Numbered from the stretch's first letter, positions 25,526 through 34,446 are shown. The stretch is DNA of 64,000 nucleotides from CAYUYV01 sp964522525 (GCA_964522525.1 CAZFWG010000008.1:23138-87137), one strand, 5' to 3'. Numbers and translations: made by a program. The notes: generated from the letters alone by a model not told the origin.

Positions 25526-27891
25526 AAGACAGGCCGAACCGGTCGGACCATATGCTGAACGGCCATGGCCATGGGCACGACCGTCAAGGCGCTGATGGCT
25601 TGGCACAGGAAACCCAGGGCCAGCAGACTGGCGAAGGTTTCGTGATAACCGCCGAAAACCTTGCCGCCCAGATAGAGCATTCCGCCCGCGATCAAACCGA
25701 GCGGCGCGACGGCCCGCCCGACCTGCTCCCAGCTGACGCCAAGACCATCCAGAGCGTCCCGTGTCACGCCCTGGGCATCGAGATGCGACCGGGCCACCAT
25801 GGTCGAGGCCAGGGCGCCAAGCGCCGTGGTGAGAACCAGAACCGTGCCCGAGATCTGACCGGCGCCGATACCGGCAAGCGATAACAGGGCGATGGTCATG
25901 GCGGCCCCGCCAAGAAGGCCCGCGCCGACACCAAGGGCAAGGCGCAGCTGCAAGCCCGCCAGGGCGGCGACAGCCGCAGCGGCCATCAGCCCCGCAATCA
26001 TCAGCCAGGGTTCGCGGCGCGCGGCGGCCCAATCCAGCGCGGCCTGGGCGCCGAGGGTGCCCTCATTGAGCGACAGGGACAGGGTGCTGTCGGGAACGGG
26101 AACGGCGGCCGAGCCCTGCACACCGGCCTTCAGATCGCGCCCGAACGCCGCGACCTTGTCATGGGGCCGCGATGCGTCGGCGCCGGTGCCCGCCACCAAA
26201 CGAAGGCCGCCACAGGAATCGATGAGGACATGATCCGCCCGCGCCGCAAGGGACGCATCGAGAAGGAGTGTCGGGGACCGCACCAGATCCTTGGGCAGAT
26301 CCTTGGCAAGGCTCGTCGGATGGGGCGCCACCATGGCGAACCGCTCGGCCAGGCCGATCTCGGTCATCACTTGACCGGCCACGGCCCGGGCCCGGGCGCT
26401 ATCGCAAACGGCCTCTTGGGCGGGGGCCTGATTGGAAACGGCGATCGCATAGCTGTCCTCGGCGAATCCCAAGCCGGCCAATTCGTCGGGCGGCGCCCGC
26501 TCGGTCATGATCGTCGGGGTCAGGAGCAGCCCCTGATGGCCGACGGGACGGAAGAAACCCGAGGCGAGGAGAAGAACGCCGAACACGCCGATGCCGGCCA
26601 GGATCCGCGGGGTCTGGCGCGGGGCGATCCAGCCGCGCAGCCCTTCGAGGGAGCGCCGCTGCACCTCGCAAAGCCGACTCACATCATCGAGCCAGCGGTT
26701 GGAAGCGGGAAGCAGGGACAGGATCATGGGCAGCAGGCCCACGACGGCGCCCGTGCCCAGCACGAGGCCGATGACGCCAAGGACGGCCATGTCCCGGGCG
26801 GCCGTCCCCGGCAGAAGACTCAAGGGGATCAGCGCCACGACGCTTGCAAGGGCGGCGGGGACCACGAGGCGTGCGCCCAACCGCATCAGGGAATAAGCCG
26901 CGCTTTCCCGTCCCTCGCCCCAGGACAGGCGGGACGTGTAAAGGGCGAGCCCTACGCCGCATCCCAGGACACCAATCGCGAAAACGCCCATCAAGGCGGG
27001 CCAGGCCAGGGGATCGAAGCCATGACCCAAGAAGGCCATGCCCCCACAGATCCAGAGCACGGGCACCAGGGCGACCCCAAAGGCGCCCAACGCCGCCGGC
27101 ACGGACCGGGCGACATACCAGAAGCCCGCCAGCGACATGGCACCGAGCACAAGCAACAGGGGCCAGCCGCGCTCAAACGCAAGCTCGAGCCCGCCCATGC
27201 GCATGGGAAAACCGGCATAGGAAATCTTGACGGGAATGCCCTGGACGGCCTGCTCCACGGCGCGGGTCAGACCGCGCACCACATCGCCATAGCTCGGCCC
27301 GTCGGGCTTCGGCGGCGCCATGAGCACACGCATGATAAGCGTCCGGCCGTTGACCGACACAAGACGGCCCTTGAGGCCCAAATGGTCCGACAGCTCAGTC
27401 AACCAACCGATATCCTCATCCGACCAGGTCGCGCGAGCCGGGCCCACCGCCACACTGCCCTGTTTTACCACAGGCGGGCGGACAAGGGTTTCGAGCTCCT
27501 TGAGGGCCGCGTTTTGGATCTCACGCTGCCCATCTTCCTGGTCCAGTGGAGGGCTCGGCATGGGACTGAAGAGAGAGGTCAATGTTGACCCATCCAGACC
27601 CGGCACGCCGGCCACCGCCGCTTCCAATCGACCCAGTAACCTTAACGCATCTTGGGACCAAACCGTAGTCTGAGGGAATGTGACAAGGACGGCAATCTCC
27701 GCCTCTACCCAATGAGCAGATCGTAAGTCGGCGAAGGCGGGCGCATGGACCGCGGTCACGTGACGGGCGGGCTCCATCCGCACGCTCAGGACCGCAATCG
27801 CGGCGCTAAACACAACGGTCAGCGCCGCAACCACACCCAATATCTGTTTGCGAAACCGAAACAGGCTTCGCACCACTGCAATTGCCATCAT
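25522..27891 (-). CDS. MMPL/RND-superfamily exporter
   Basis: About 789 aa with the MMPL (hydrophobe/hopanoid-exporter-like) layout: an N-terminal helix (LGVVAALTVVFSAAIAVLSV), a ~190-residue periplasmic loop, five to six helices (WPLLLVLGAMSLAGFWYVA, LGAFGVALVPVLWICGGMAF, LMGVFAIGVLGCGVGLAL and others), a second periplasmic loop (~residues 460-610) and a final helix bundle ending QHMVRPVRPVF. It is weakly similar to HpnN-type carriers that move lipids to the outer membrane. ATG 27891 is used; GTG 27897 and ATG 27888 are also available. It lies 51 bases downstream of the DUF3126 gene, so it may share a transcript. No membrane-fusion or outer-membrane partner is adjacent. The cargo is unknown. 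Confidence 0.82.
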   Translation of the reverse strand: MMAIAVVRSLFRFRKQILGVVAALTVVFSAAIAVLSVRMEPARHVTAVHAPAFADLRSAHWVEAEIAVLVTFPQTTVWSQDALRLLGRLEAAVAGVPGLDGSTLTSLFSPMPSPPLDQEDGQREIQNAALKELETLVRPPVVKQGSVAVGPARATWSDEDIGWLTELSDHLGLKGRLVSVNGRTLIMRVLMAPPKPDGPSYGDVVRGLTRAVEQAVQGIPVKISYAGFPMRMGGLELAFERGWPLLLVLGAMSLAGFWYVARSVPAALGAFGVALVPVLWICGGMAFLGHGFDPLAWPALMGVFAIGVLGCGVGLALYTSRLSWGEGRESAAYSLMRLGARLVVPAALASVVALIPLSLLPGTAARDMAVLGVIGLVLGTGAVVGLLPMILSLLPASNRWLDDVSRLCEVQRRSLEGLRGWIAPRQTPRILAGIGVFGVLLLASGFFRPVGHQGLLLTPTIMTERAPPDELAGLGFAEDSYAIAVSNQAPAQEAVCDSARARAVAGQVMTEIGLAERFAMVAPHPTSLAKDLPKDLVRSPTLLLDASLAARADHVLIDSCGGLRLVAGTGADASRPHDKVAAFGRDLKAGVQGSAAVPVPDSTLSLSLNEGTLGAQAALDWAAARREPWLMIAGLMAAAAVAALAGLQLRLALGVGAGLLGGAAMTIALLSLAGIGAGQISGTVLVLTTALGALASTMVARSHLDAQGVTRDALDGLGVSWEQVGRAVAPLGLIAGGMLYLGGKVFGGYHETFASLLALGFLCQAISALTVVPMAMAVQHMVRPVRPVF

Positions 27892-27942
27892 CCCCACGCC
27901 ACAGGAGCGTCAGCCTCTGACCCTCAGCCAGAAGCTGTCCGG

Positions 27943-28161
27943 CTAAAACTGTTCGTCTAAATCCACATCGAGAATGGCCATGTTGAACTGATAGCTGAGT
28001 TCACCGTCCTCGTCGTCCCTGAACACCACGCCGATGAACTCATCGCCAATCAGCACCTCCGCCGAATCATCTTTCTTAGGGCGGGCCTCAACAGCGATCG
28101 TATCGAGGCGGAACTTCCGGCGCAAATACTGCTGCACCTTGGTAATTTCATCCTGTGTCAT
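27943..28161 (-). CDS. DUF3126 family small protein
   Basis: 72-aa protein matching the alphaproteobacterial DUF3126 family from end to end: TQDEITKVQQYLRRKF, ARPKKDDSAEVLIGDEF, IGVVFRDDEDGELSYQF and NMAILDVDL. It is acidic, soluble and of unknown function, and its near-invariant sequence makes it a good lineage marker. ATG 28161 is chosen because AGGAG precedes it by 7 bases; in-frame sequence upstream is low-complexity and not conserved. It precedes the MMPL gene on the same strand. Confidence 0.92.
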   Translation of the reverse strand: MTQDEITKVQQYLRRKFRLDTIAVEARPKKDDSAEVLIGDEFIGVVFRDDEDGELSYQFNMAILDVDLDEQF

Positions 28162-28492
28162 CAATAAACTCCTGTTTGCCTTAACGGTGGGTGTGGGACG
28201 CGGTGCCGGGACACGGGCCGTCAATACACGGGGCGCCGGGACAAGGGGGCCGCATCGGGGGCGGCCTTATGGCCGTCCTATAGGGCCAAGTTGCGGCGCG
28301 CCATGTGGCCGGGACGGAGAAGACATGGCCCCTTGCCTACCCATTCAAGCCCGCGAACTCAAGCGGCGGAAACCGTGATCGGCCGCAACGACGATGCCCC
28401 CTTGCGCATGGGCAACAGGGCCGTTACCCCATGGCCCCTGACCTGTTTTGTTCGTCCTGGGTGCGAGACCGTCATCCTTCCCGGAGTGCCAG
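28162..28492. other. 331-bp divergent intergenic region, no gene seen
   Basis: It separates the divergent DUF3126 and PCu(A)C genes and should hold both promoters. It is very GC-rich with short GCCGGGACA-type near-repeats at 28201-28240. I see no convincing ORF, RNA or operator in it. Confidence 0.6.
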
Positions 28493-29038
28493 ATGTTTGA
28501 AGATCAACGCCTTGCCCTGACCGTGGCCATCGGGACGGCCCTAGTGTTCATCGCCGTGCTCGTGGGCACGGTCGGCGGCCCGTCGGAGCAAGAGCCCGGC
28601 ACGGGCTTTGCCGGTAGCGGCCTGCGGATATCCGGCGGATGGGTCGCGGAAAGCCTCGGCGAGAGCAACACGGCCGCCGCCTATCTGGTCATCGACAATG
28701 GGGGAGCCGTCGATGATCGTCTTGTGGGCGCCGCGGCCGCCGAGATTCCGGTGACGGAACTCCACATGAACCTGAATGAGGGCGGCATCAATCGCATGCG
28801 CCCCGTGGACGGCATCCCCCTGCCCGCCGGCAAAGCGGTGAGCCTCGAACCGGGCGGTTTTCACATCATGCTCCTCCAGGTGCCGAACGCCCTCATGGCC
28901 GGTGACGTGGTGTCCGTCACGCTGTCGTTCCGGAACGCGCCGCCCCAGACGGTCGAACTGCCCGTGCGCGGACGGGCCTGGCGCCAGGGCAACGAGGCAA
29001 GCGCCGGGGATCCCGAGCGGGACGCGGACGGATCATAA
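28493..29038 (+). CDS. PCu(A)C copper chaperone domain protein
   Basis: 181-aa protein with an N-terminal signal-anchor (ALTVAIGTALVFIAVLVGTV) and one PCu(A)C domain, which binds Cu(I) in the periplasm. The copper motif is complete: His and Met in ELHMNLNEGGINRMRPV, then His-x-Met in GGFHIML. The domain start ISGGWVAESLGESNTAAAYLVI is also typical. ATG 28493 follows GGAG at normal spacing. Such chaperones deliver copper to the CuA or CuB sites of haem-copper oxidases, so it could feed the cbb3 or another oxidase of this organism, though the cco cluster is 28 kb away. No Sco gene is adjacent. Confidence 0.87.
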   Translation: MFEDQRLALTVAIGTALVFIAVLVGTVGGPSEQEPGTGFAGSGLRISGGWVAESLGESNTAAAYLVIDNGGAVDDRLVGAAAAEIPVTELHMNLNEGGINRMRPVDGIPLPAGKAVSLEPGGFHIMLLQVPNALMAGDVVSVTLSFRNAPPQTVELPVRGRAWRQGNEASAGDPERDADGS

Positions 29039-29174
29039 GCCTGGAGAGCCACCCGTTGGGTCCCATGGGAGCGTCCCACGCCCGGCCGGTGAGCGCATGC
29101 GATGGCCGCTCATCGTCTTGGAAATGCGCGGTCTTGGAGATGCGCAGGGCGTTACCATCGAGCATCCTGATTGA

Positions 29175-29846
29175 ATGGTTCGGCAAAAGTCCCCAAAGCC
29201 CCCAGGCCAACGTGCCTCCCCGCCCCGCAAACGGGACACGGCGGTCACCAAGGGAGCCTTCCTCCAGGCCGGTGAGCGCCTTTTCGCCCGGAAAGGCTTC
29301 GACGGGGTGACGCTCGATCAACTCGCCGAAGAAGCCGGTGCCAATAAGGCCCTGATCGCCTATCACTTCGGGTCGAAAGAGAATCTCTACGACGCGGTCA
29401 TCGCCGCCATCGTCAAGGAAGTGGTTTCGGCGGTGATGGCCGACCTCGATCAAGGCAAGGAACCGATCGAGAACTTCCGCCACTATGTCCGGGTGCTCGC
29501 CCGGGAGTTCGCCGCGAGGCCGACATTTCCGGCCATCATCCTGCGCGAGTATGCCCATGGCCCGAAACAGAAACGCGTCGAGGCCTTCGAACCCATTACC
29601 GACCTTTTCCGCATGACCGAAACGCTCTATCTGGCAGGCCGACAGGACGGCGTCTTTCAGGAACTGGACCCCCACCAGCTCCACCTCTCGATCGTTGGTC
29701 CCCTGATCTATTTCGTGGCGACCATACCCTTTCGCGCCCTCATGTCCGACCGCTTCCCGCCCGATATCAGCAGACCGACGGTTCAATCCTTTGCCGAACA
29801 CCATGAGCGCTTGATCCTCGACGGGCTGTTGGCAAGGCAAAAATAG
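29175..29846 (+). CDS. TetR/AcrR-family transcriptional regulator
   Basis: 223-aa repressor-type protein. A basic N-terminal tail of ~25 residues precedes the TetR helix-turn-helix (GERLFARKGFDGVTLDQLAEEAGANKALIAYHFGSKENLYDAVI). A helical C-terminal ligand/dimer domain (residues ~75-223) with FAARPTFPAIILREYAHGP resembles the CerR/YbiH-like C-terminal type. It probably represses its own gene or a neighbour in response to a small hydrophobic ligand. Two 16-bp direct repeats lie just upstream (29115-29146). No efflux operon follows; the next gene is a cupin protein 108 bases away, which could be a target. Confidence 0.88.
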   Translation: MVRQKSPKPPGQRASPPRKRDTAVTKGAFLQAGERLFARKGFDGVTLDQLAEEAGANKALIAYHFGSKENLYDAVIAAIVKEVVSAVMADLDQGKEPIENFRHYVRVLAREFAARPTFPAIILREYAHGPKQKRVEAFEPITDLFRMTETLYLAGRQDGVFQELDPHQLHLSIVGPLIYFVATIPFRALMSDRFPPDISRPTVQSFAEHHERLILDGLLARQK

Positions 29847-29954
29847 GGCCCCGTTTCGCTTGATCGTTAAATAACTAACTGTTTAATTAATTTTCTCTGG
29901 ACTCTTTTTCAAAATGACTTCCCGCTCCAGAAGTAGTGCTGCGAGGCCGAACCC

Positions 29955-30755
29955 GTGACCAAGATCGCTTTCTTTGCTCTTGCAGCGTCGCTGCTGGGCT
30001 TCCTGACTCTCGCGCCTTCCGGCCATACGCAGACCCCGGTCCCGGACGGGTGGACGGCGCAGGCGGCTCTTGCGCGTTTCGCGGCCGACTATGAGAAAGA
30101 TCCGGCCGCGCTCGCACCCCTGGCCTTCGGTATCGAGGTCGACGGCACTTTCTGGACCGTCAAGACGGCTCATATCAACGAAAGGATGAAAGCGACCTTG
30201 AGCCGCGCGCCCCTCGGGACGCCCGGCTTCTACTTTAAAACCGACCGTGAAACCCTGGCGCGCATGGACACGGGCACCCTTCACGGGTTGACGGCGTTGG
30301 GGCAGACCCGCGCCACCGATCCGGCCCCCATGACCCTTGAGTTTACGGATGGTTTCTCGCCGGAAGATCCCGCGGCGTTCCAACGGACCTTCCTATCCGT
30401 CGCCTTCCATTTCTGGACCCGGGAGCAGCCCGAAACCGTCCGTCTGGATCCTGCGGCCGCGCGCGTCCTCCATGGCGCCAAAAGCGTGGCCATCTATTAC
30501 GACCCGGCGCTCCACACGGCCTGGTACCACGTCGAGCCCGGACGCCACGTGAATGCCGATCCCCGGGATCAGCGCAATGATCATCCGAGCCTATTCGTCG
30601 TCACCAAGGGTGAAGGAAAGGCGCGACTCGGCGGCAAGGAACGCGTGATAAAGGCGGGGGAAGCGCTTTATGTGGCGGCTGGTGTCCCCCATGAGTTCTG
30701 GAACCCGGGCGACGCGCCCTTCGAATTCGTCCTCATGATGTGGGGGTTCCCCTGA
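29955..30755 (+). CDS. Exported cupin-domain protein
   Basis: 266-aa protein starting at GTG 29955, with a clear signal peptide (FFALAASLLGFLTLAPSGHTQ). The middle (~residues 30-160) resembles a lipid-carrier-like domain (LAPLAFGIEVDGTFWTVKTA, GFYFKTDRETLARMDTGTLHGLTA, PMTLEFTDGFSP). The C-terminal 95 residues form a cupin barrel: HTAWYHVEPGRHVNADPRDQ, HPSLFVVTKGEGKARLGG, AGEALYVAAGVPHEFWNPGD. The cupin metal residues are partly visible (His in HTAWYHVEPGRH and VPHEFW). Function is unknown; cupins range from dioxygenases to sugar binders. A terminator-like hairpin follows, and the TetR gene lies directly upstream. Confidence 0.8.
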   Translation: MTKIAFFALAASLLGFLTLAPSGHTQTPVPDGWTAQAALARFAADYEKDPAALAPLAFGIEVDGTFWTVKTAHINERMKATLSRAPLGTPGFYFKTDRETLARMDTGTLHGLTALGQTRATDPAPMTLEFTDGFSPEDPAAFQRTFLSVAFHFWTREQPETVRLDPAAARVLHGAKSVAIYYDPALHTAWYHVEPGRHVNADPRDQRNDHPSLFVVTKGEGKARLGGKERVIKAGEALYVAAGVPHEFWNPGDAPFEFVLMMWGFP

Positions 30756-30796
30756 CGGTCATCGCCGACGGGAGGCAAGCCCCTGAACGGTTAATT

Positions 30797-30819
30797 CGCC
30801 GTCACACAACGGCGATTTT
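30797..30819 (+). terminator. Rho-independent-like terminator after cupin gene
   Basis: CGCCGT (30797-30802), a 6-base loop CACACA and ACGGCG (30809-30814) form a perfect 6-bp stem followed by ATTTTC. It starts 41 bases after the cupin stop codon. Confidence 0.6.
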
Positions 30820-30897
30820 CGTCCCCAAGGTCTGGACGGACGCGGGCCGTTACACATATGCCAAAAAGCGGAATTTCATTTTGCTTTCGGGTGGCCC

Positions 30898-32259
30898 ATG
30901 CCGATCGAGCGGCCGGTGACGACCGGTCCCCTGTCCAATGACGCGTCGCGGGCCTTTCCCTTTCACGGGCGTGAGGCCCGTGCGCCCTCAGGCCATGCGC
31001 GGACCTATTATGCGGCCACGGCCAAAGGGCTCCAGGATCATCCCCCCTTGAGCGGTGCCGCCACCTGCGATGTCGCCATTATCGGCGGTGGTCTGACCGG
31101 TTTGTCCTGCGCGCTTGCCCTTGCGGAACGAAACTATGACGTCGTCCTGATCGAAGCCCGGCGATTGGGCTGGGGCGCCAGCGGACGCAATGGCGGGCAG
31201 TTGCTCAGCGGCCAACGCGTCGATCAGCAAAGCCTTGAAACCCGCCATGGGGCTCAGATCGCGCGGCAGATGTGGGATCTGGCGCAAGCCGCTAAACAGG
31301 AAGTGCGCACCCGCATCGATCAGCATGCCATCGAATGCGGCCTGATGCCGGGCGCCCTGAGCGCGGCGGCGAAGCCTGCCCACTTCCGGGAGCTTCAGGC
31401 CGAGGCCGATCATCTGGGCACGGTTTACGACTATCCCCATCTCACGGTCGTGCCGCCGGCCGCCATGGGCGACTATGTGGCCAGCCGCGGCTACCATGGC
31501 GGGGTGTGGGACGCGGATGGCGGCCATCTCCATCCCCTGAACTATGCGCTCGGCCTCGCTCAGGCGGCGGAGAAGGCGGGCGCCCGCCTGTTCGAGAACA
31601 CACCGGCCCTCTCCGTCACCAAGAATGCGGCGCCGAAAATCCGGACGCCCCAGGGCACGATCAAGGCGCGAGCGGTGGTCCTCGCCTGCAATGCCTATCA
31701 TACGGGCCTTATGCCCGAAATCGACAAGACGGTCCTGCCTATCAACAGTTTCGTGGGCGTCACCCGTCCCCTGGTGCCGGAACTCGCCCGCGCGCTTCTC
31801 CCGCGCGGCGGCTGCGTGGCCGATACCCGTTTCATTCTCGACTATTATCGTCTGACGCCGGATCACCGCCTTCTGTTCGGGGGCGGCGAGAGTTACGCCG
31901 GCGACCTGCCCCGGGACGTCGCACCGATCATCCTGAAACGGATTCGCAAGGTGTTCCCCCAGCTCCTGGATGCCGGTCTCGAATTTGCCTGGGGCGGACG
32001 GCTCGCCGTCACCCGCTCCCGCATGCCCCATATCGGCCGGGTCGGTCCGAACCGCTACGTGGCGGTGGGCTTCTCGGGCCAAGGCCTCGCCATCACGACT
32101 CAGGCCGGATCGGTCATTGCCGAAGCCATCGCAGGCACGGCGGAACGTTTCGACGTTTATGACCGGATCAAGCCCATCCCCCTCCCCGGTGGGCCCCGTT
32201 TCCGCCGCCCCCTGATGGTTCTCGCCATGGCCTGGGCCGCGCTGCGAGACATGTTGTGA
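30898..32259 (+). CDS. FAD-dependent amine/amino-acid oxidase (PuuB/DadA-like)
   Basis: 453-aa flavoprotein of the DAO family closest in layout to gamma-glutamylputrescine oxidase (PuuB). An N-terminal ARTYYAAT element precedes the Rossmann FAD site CDVAIIGGGLTGLSCALAL, then VLIEARRLGWGASGRNGGQL. A C-terminal FAD-contact block reads RYVAVGFSGQGLAITTQAGSVIAEAIAG, with the active-site region RPLVPELARALLPRGG. It would oxidise an amine or amino-acid C-N bond with release of H2O2. It stands alone with no puu genes near, so the exact substrate is uncertain. Its 3' end faces the epimerase pseudogene on the other strand. Confidence 0.9.
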   Translation: MPIERPVTTGPLSNDASRAFPFHGREARAPSGHARTYYAATAKGLQDHPPLSGAATCDVAIIGGGLTGLSCALALAERNYDVVLIEARRLGWGASGRNGGQLLSGQRVDQQSLETRHGAQIARQMWDLAQAAKQEVRTRIDQHAIECGLMPGALSAAAKPAHFRELQAEADHLGTVYDYPHLTVVPPAAMGDYVASRGYHGGVWDADGGHLHPLNYALGLAQAAEKAGARLFENTPALSVTKNAAPKIRTPQGTIKARAVVLACNAYHTGLMPEIDKTVLPINSFVGVTRPLVPELARALLPRGGCVADTRFILDYYRLTPDHRLLFGGGESYAGDLPRDVAPIILKRIRKVFPQLLDAGLEFAWGGRLAVTRSRMPHIGRVGPNRYVAVGFSGQGLAITTQAGSVIAEAIAGTAERFDVYDRIKPIPLPGGPRFRRPLMVLAMAWAALRDML

Positions 32260-32264
32260 CCGCA

Positions 32265-32637
32265 TCACTCGACCGGATAGGGGCCATCATCAAAGACCGT
32301 GGCGTGATAACCCTTTGAGCCGATCAGGCCCATGAGCGGACCGAACGGATCCCGGCCGGTGCGAGGCCGCGCAAACGCCGTGGTGAAATCCGTTTCAGGC
32401 CGCCAACCAAACCCGTTCCGGGCATGGGCATTGTCATAGACCCGGTCGAGGGTCTCAAACATGCGCCAGGCCAGGGCGTGATACTCCGCTTCGACATCAT
32501 GGAGGCGGCTCAGCACGGCTCGAGCATCCCGCGCCAGTTCTGCACAGTCTTCCCGGCGGAAAGGTGATGTGGCGCTGATGATATAGGTCCCATGTTGCCC
32601 TCAGGTGGCCTGCGCCGCCCGTCACCAGATAGCACAT
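32265..32637 (-). pseudogene. NAD-dependent epimerase remnant with internal deletion and frameshift
   Basis: The minus strand carries a proper start: AAGGA, then ATG at 32637, reading MCYLVTGGAGHL, the first beta-strand and glycine loop of an NAD(P)-dependent epimerase. A few codons later, in a different frame (+1), the C-terminal part of the same family appears: TYIISATSPFRREDCAEL, then MFETLDRVYDNAHARNGFGWRPETDF and GSKGYHATVFDDGPYP up to a normal stop at 32265. About 200 central residues are missing, and the junction near 32595-32612 changes frame. This reads as one gene cut by an internal deletion. It lies 6 bases downstream of the 281-aa gene on the same strand, so it once belonged to that operon. 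Confidence 0.8.
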
Positions 32638-32643
32638 TGTTCC

Positions 32644-33489
32644 TTACCCGGATAACAGCAGACGGAGGATATCGGCGGCCCGGTCATGGGCCCCGGCTTG
32701 TCGATACAAATCACGGATGAAGGCGCAGGCCTGCGCCCTCTGGTCGTCATCCTGGGCTCGCGCCCCACCGACGATGATCTGCACAAGCGCCTTGTCATGG
32801 TGGTTGAACAGATCATCGAAGACCATTTGGAGACCGGACTTCGCCGAATCCTCGTCAAAGGGCCGGGGCTCTTCATCCGCATTGAGAATAACCGTATTGA
32901 GGACCTTATCGAGCCGATCGCCCAGATCAGCCGTGATCAGCCTGTTGAACGCCTCATAGTCGAGCGTTTCACTGTCCAGGAGCCACTGGTAGCAAAGGGG
33001 GGCTGACCGTTCGAGGAGATAGTCGGCCGTGTGGGAAACGACTTCCGCGAACTCGACCAGATCCTCGTCGCGCGCGCGGGGCAGATAGCTCGGAAAGATG
33101 GCCATGCCGAAACTGTGCAGAACGGCGCCGCCTTCCCGTTCGAGTCCTTCGATGCCGCCCTCCCGGTAGGCCTTGCCCAGCCGATCGCGGATCGTGATTT
33201 GCGCATCCGGATCATTTTTGACGATGGCGGTGAAGAGCGGCTCGGCGGCCAGCTGTTCCATGGCCTGGGCCACATGGACCCCAGCTTGACCGCCGTCAAG
33301 CGCGCCCCCCCCGACCGCATCGCCCAGAATGGCGGGACCATAGTGAGCGCCCATGCCGGCAAACATCACGGCGAGGGCCGGCGCCAGGAGACGCCGGTCC
33401 ACATCGAGAAGCGGCCCGGCGGCAAGCCAGCCCAGAAGAGCGCCGCCGCCGCCGGCCAGGAGACCCAGAATGACAGCGCCGATCGTCAT
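32644..33489 (-). CDS. Hypothetical membrane-anchored protein
   Basis: 281-aa protein not recognised as a named family. Two hydrophobic segments lie at the N terminus (AVILGLLAGGGGALLGWLAAG and LLAPALAVMFAGMGAHYGPAIL). An acidic, mostly helical soluble region of ~220 residues follows, with motifs EFAEVVSHTADYLLERSAPLCYQWLL, ETLDYEAFNRLITADLGDRLDKVL and NHHDKALVQIIVGGARAQDDDQRA. The start at 33489 gives the hydrophobic anchor directly. It has no catalytic motif I recognise. It lies immediately upstream of the epimerase remnant and 48 bases downstream of the cysE-like gene, all on the minus strand. Confidence 0.7.
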   Translation of the reverse strand: MTIGAVILGLLAGGGGALLGWLAAGPLLDVDRRLLAPALAVMFAGMGAHYGPAILGDAVGGGALDGGQAGVHVAQAMEQLAAEPLFTAIVKNDPDAQITIRDRLGKAYREGGIEGLEREGGAVLHSFGMAIFPSYLPRARDEDLVEFAEVVSHTADYLLERSAPLCYQWLLDSETLDYEAFNRLITADLGDRLDKVLNTVILNADEEPRPFDEDSAKSGLQMVFDDLFNHHDKALVQIIVGGARAQDDDQRAQACAFIRDLYRQAGAHDRAADILRLLLSG

Positions 33490-33537
33490 GACGCCAACAT
33501 GCGCAGGATCATGCTTAGGGTCCGGAGGGTCCGGCGC

Positions 33538-34446
33538 CTAGCCGCCGTCGGTGTGTCCACCATTGGTGTCGTCATAGGGAAAGCTCTGATCCATGGCCTG
33601 GGAGGGATGCGCACAGCCGGCGCAGCCCACGATCTTGGCCGGGATTCCCGCCACGGTGCAATTGGCGGGTACGGGTTTCAACACGACGCTGCCCGCCGCG
33701 ACCCGGGCATTTTCCCCGACCGAGATGTTGCCGAGGATCTTGGCCCCCGCCCCGATCAGCACGCCGGATCCGATCTTGGGATGGCGATCCCCGCTTTCCT
33801 TGCCGGTGCCGCCGAGGGTCACACCGTGGAGCATCGAGACATTGTCGCCAACCACGGCCGTTTCGCCGATCACGATGCCGGAGGCGTGATCCATCATGAT
33901 CCCGCGGCCGATGCGCGCGGCCGGATTGATGTCCACGCCGAACACATCGGAGATCCGGTTCTGGATATAGAGCGCCATGGCTTCGCGGCCGTGGGTCCAA
34001 TGCCAGTGGGCGATGCGATAGGACTGGAGCGCGTGGAAGCCCTTGAAGAAAAGCAGGGCCTGGACATAGGTCTTGCAGGCCGGATCCCGGTCGAACACCG
34101 CCGCCAGATCGGCCCGCACCGCCGCACCGATGGCGGGATCGGCAAACAGGGCCTGAACGATGACCTGGCGCACCAGCATGGCCGGGGTGTCGGCGCTCGA
34201 AAGCTTCTGGGCCAGGTGATAGCTCAACGCCCCTTCAAGCCGATCATGGTTCAGCACCGTGGCATGGACGAGGCTCGCCAGGACCGGCTCATCGCTGGCG
34301 ATGGTTTGCGCTTCTTCACGCAGGCGCTCCCAGATGGGATCACAGGTGGGGACCGGCGGCGCGGCGGATTTTTGATCGGCGGCCGCGTCCTCTTTGACGG
34401 GTGAGGGATCGGACGAGGTATCGTGCATCGCGGTCATGGGTCTCAT
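33538..34446 (-). CDS. cysE: Serine O-acetyltransferase
   Basis: 302-aa CysE, which makes O-acetylserine from serine and acetyl-CoA in cysteine synthesis. The N-terminal SATase domain is clear (DPIWERLREEAQTIASDEP, LASLVHATVLNHDRLEGALSYHLAQKL). A left-handed hexapeptide-repeat helix follows (GVDINPAARIGRGIMMDHASG, IVIGETAVVGDNVSMLHGVTLGGTG, DRHPKIGSGVLIGAGAKILG, GENARVAAGSVVLKPVPANCT), with the catalytic His in MDHASG and DRHPKIG. ATG 34446 is used; a ~40-residue low-complexity N-terminal tail precedes the domain. The C-terminal tail GCAGCAHPSQAMDQSF is longer than usual and contains two Cys. It is the first gene of a minus-strand group and divergent from the nitroreductase. Confidence 0.93.
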   Translation of the reverse strand: MRPMTAMHDTSSDPSPVKEDAAADQKSAAPPVPTCDPIWERLREEAQTIASDEPVLASLVHATVLNHDRLEGALSYHLAQKLSSADTPAMLVRQVIVQALFADPAIGAAVRADLAAVFDRDPACKTYVQALLFFKGFHALQSYRIAHWHWTHGREAMALYIQNRISDVFGVDINPAARIGRGIMMDHASGIVIGETAVVGDNVSMLHGVTLGGTGKESGDRHPKIGSGVLIGAGAKILGNISVGENARVAAGSVVLKPVPANCTVAGIPAKIVGCAGCAHPSQAMDQSFPYDDTNGGHTDGG

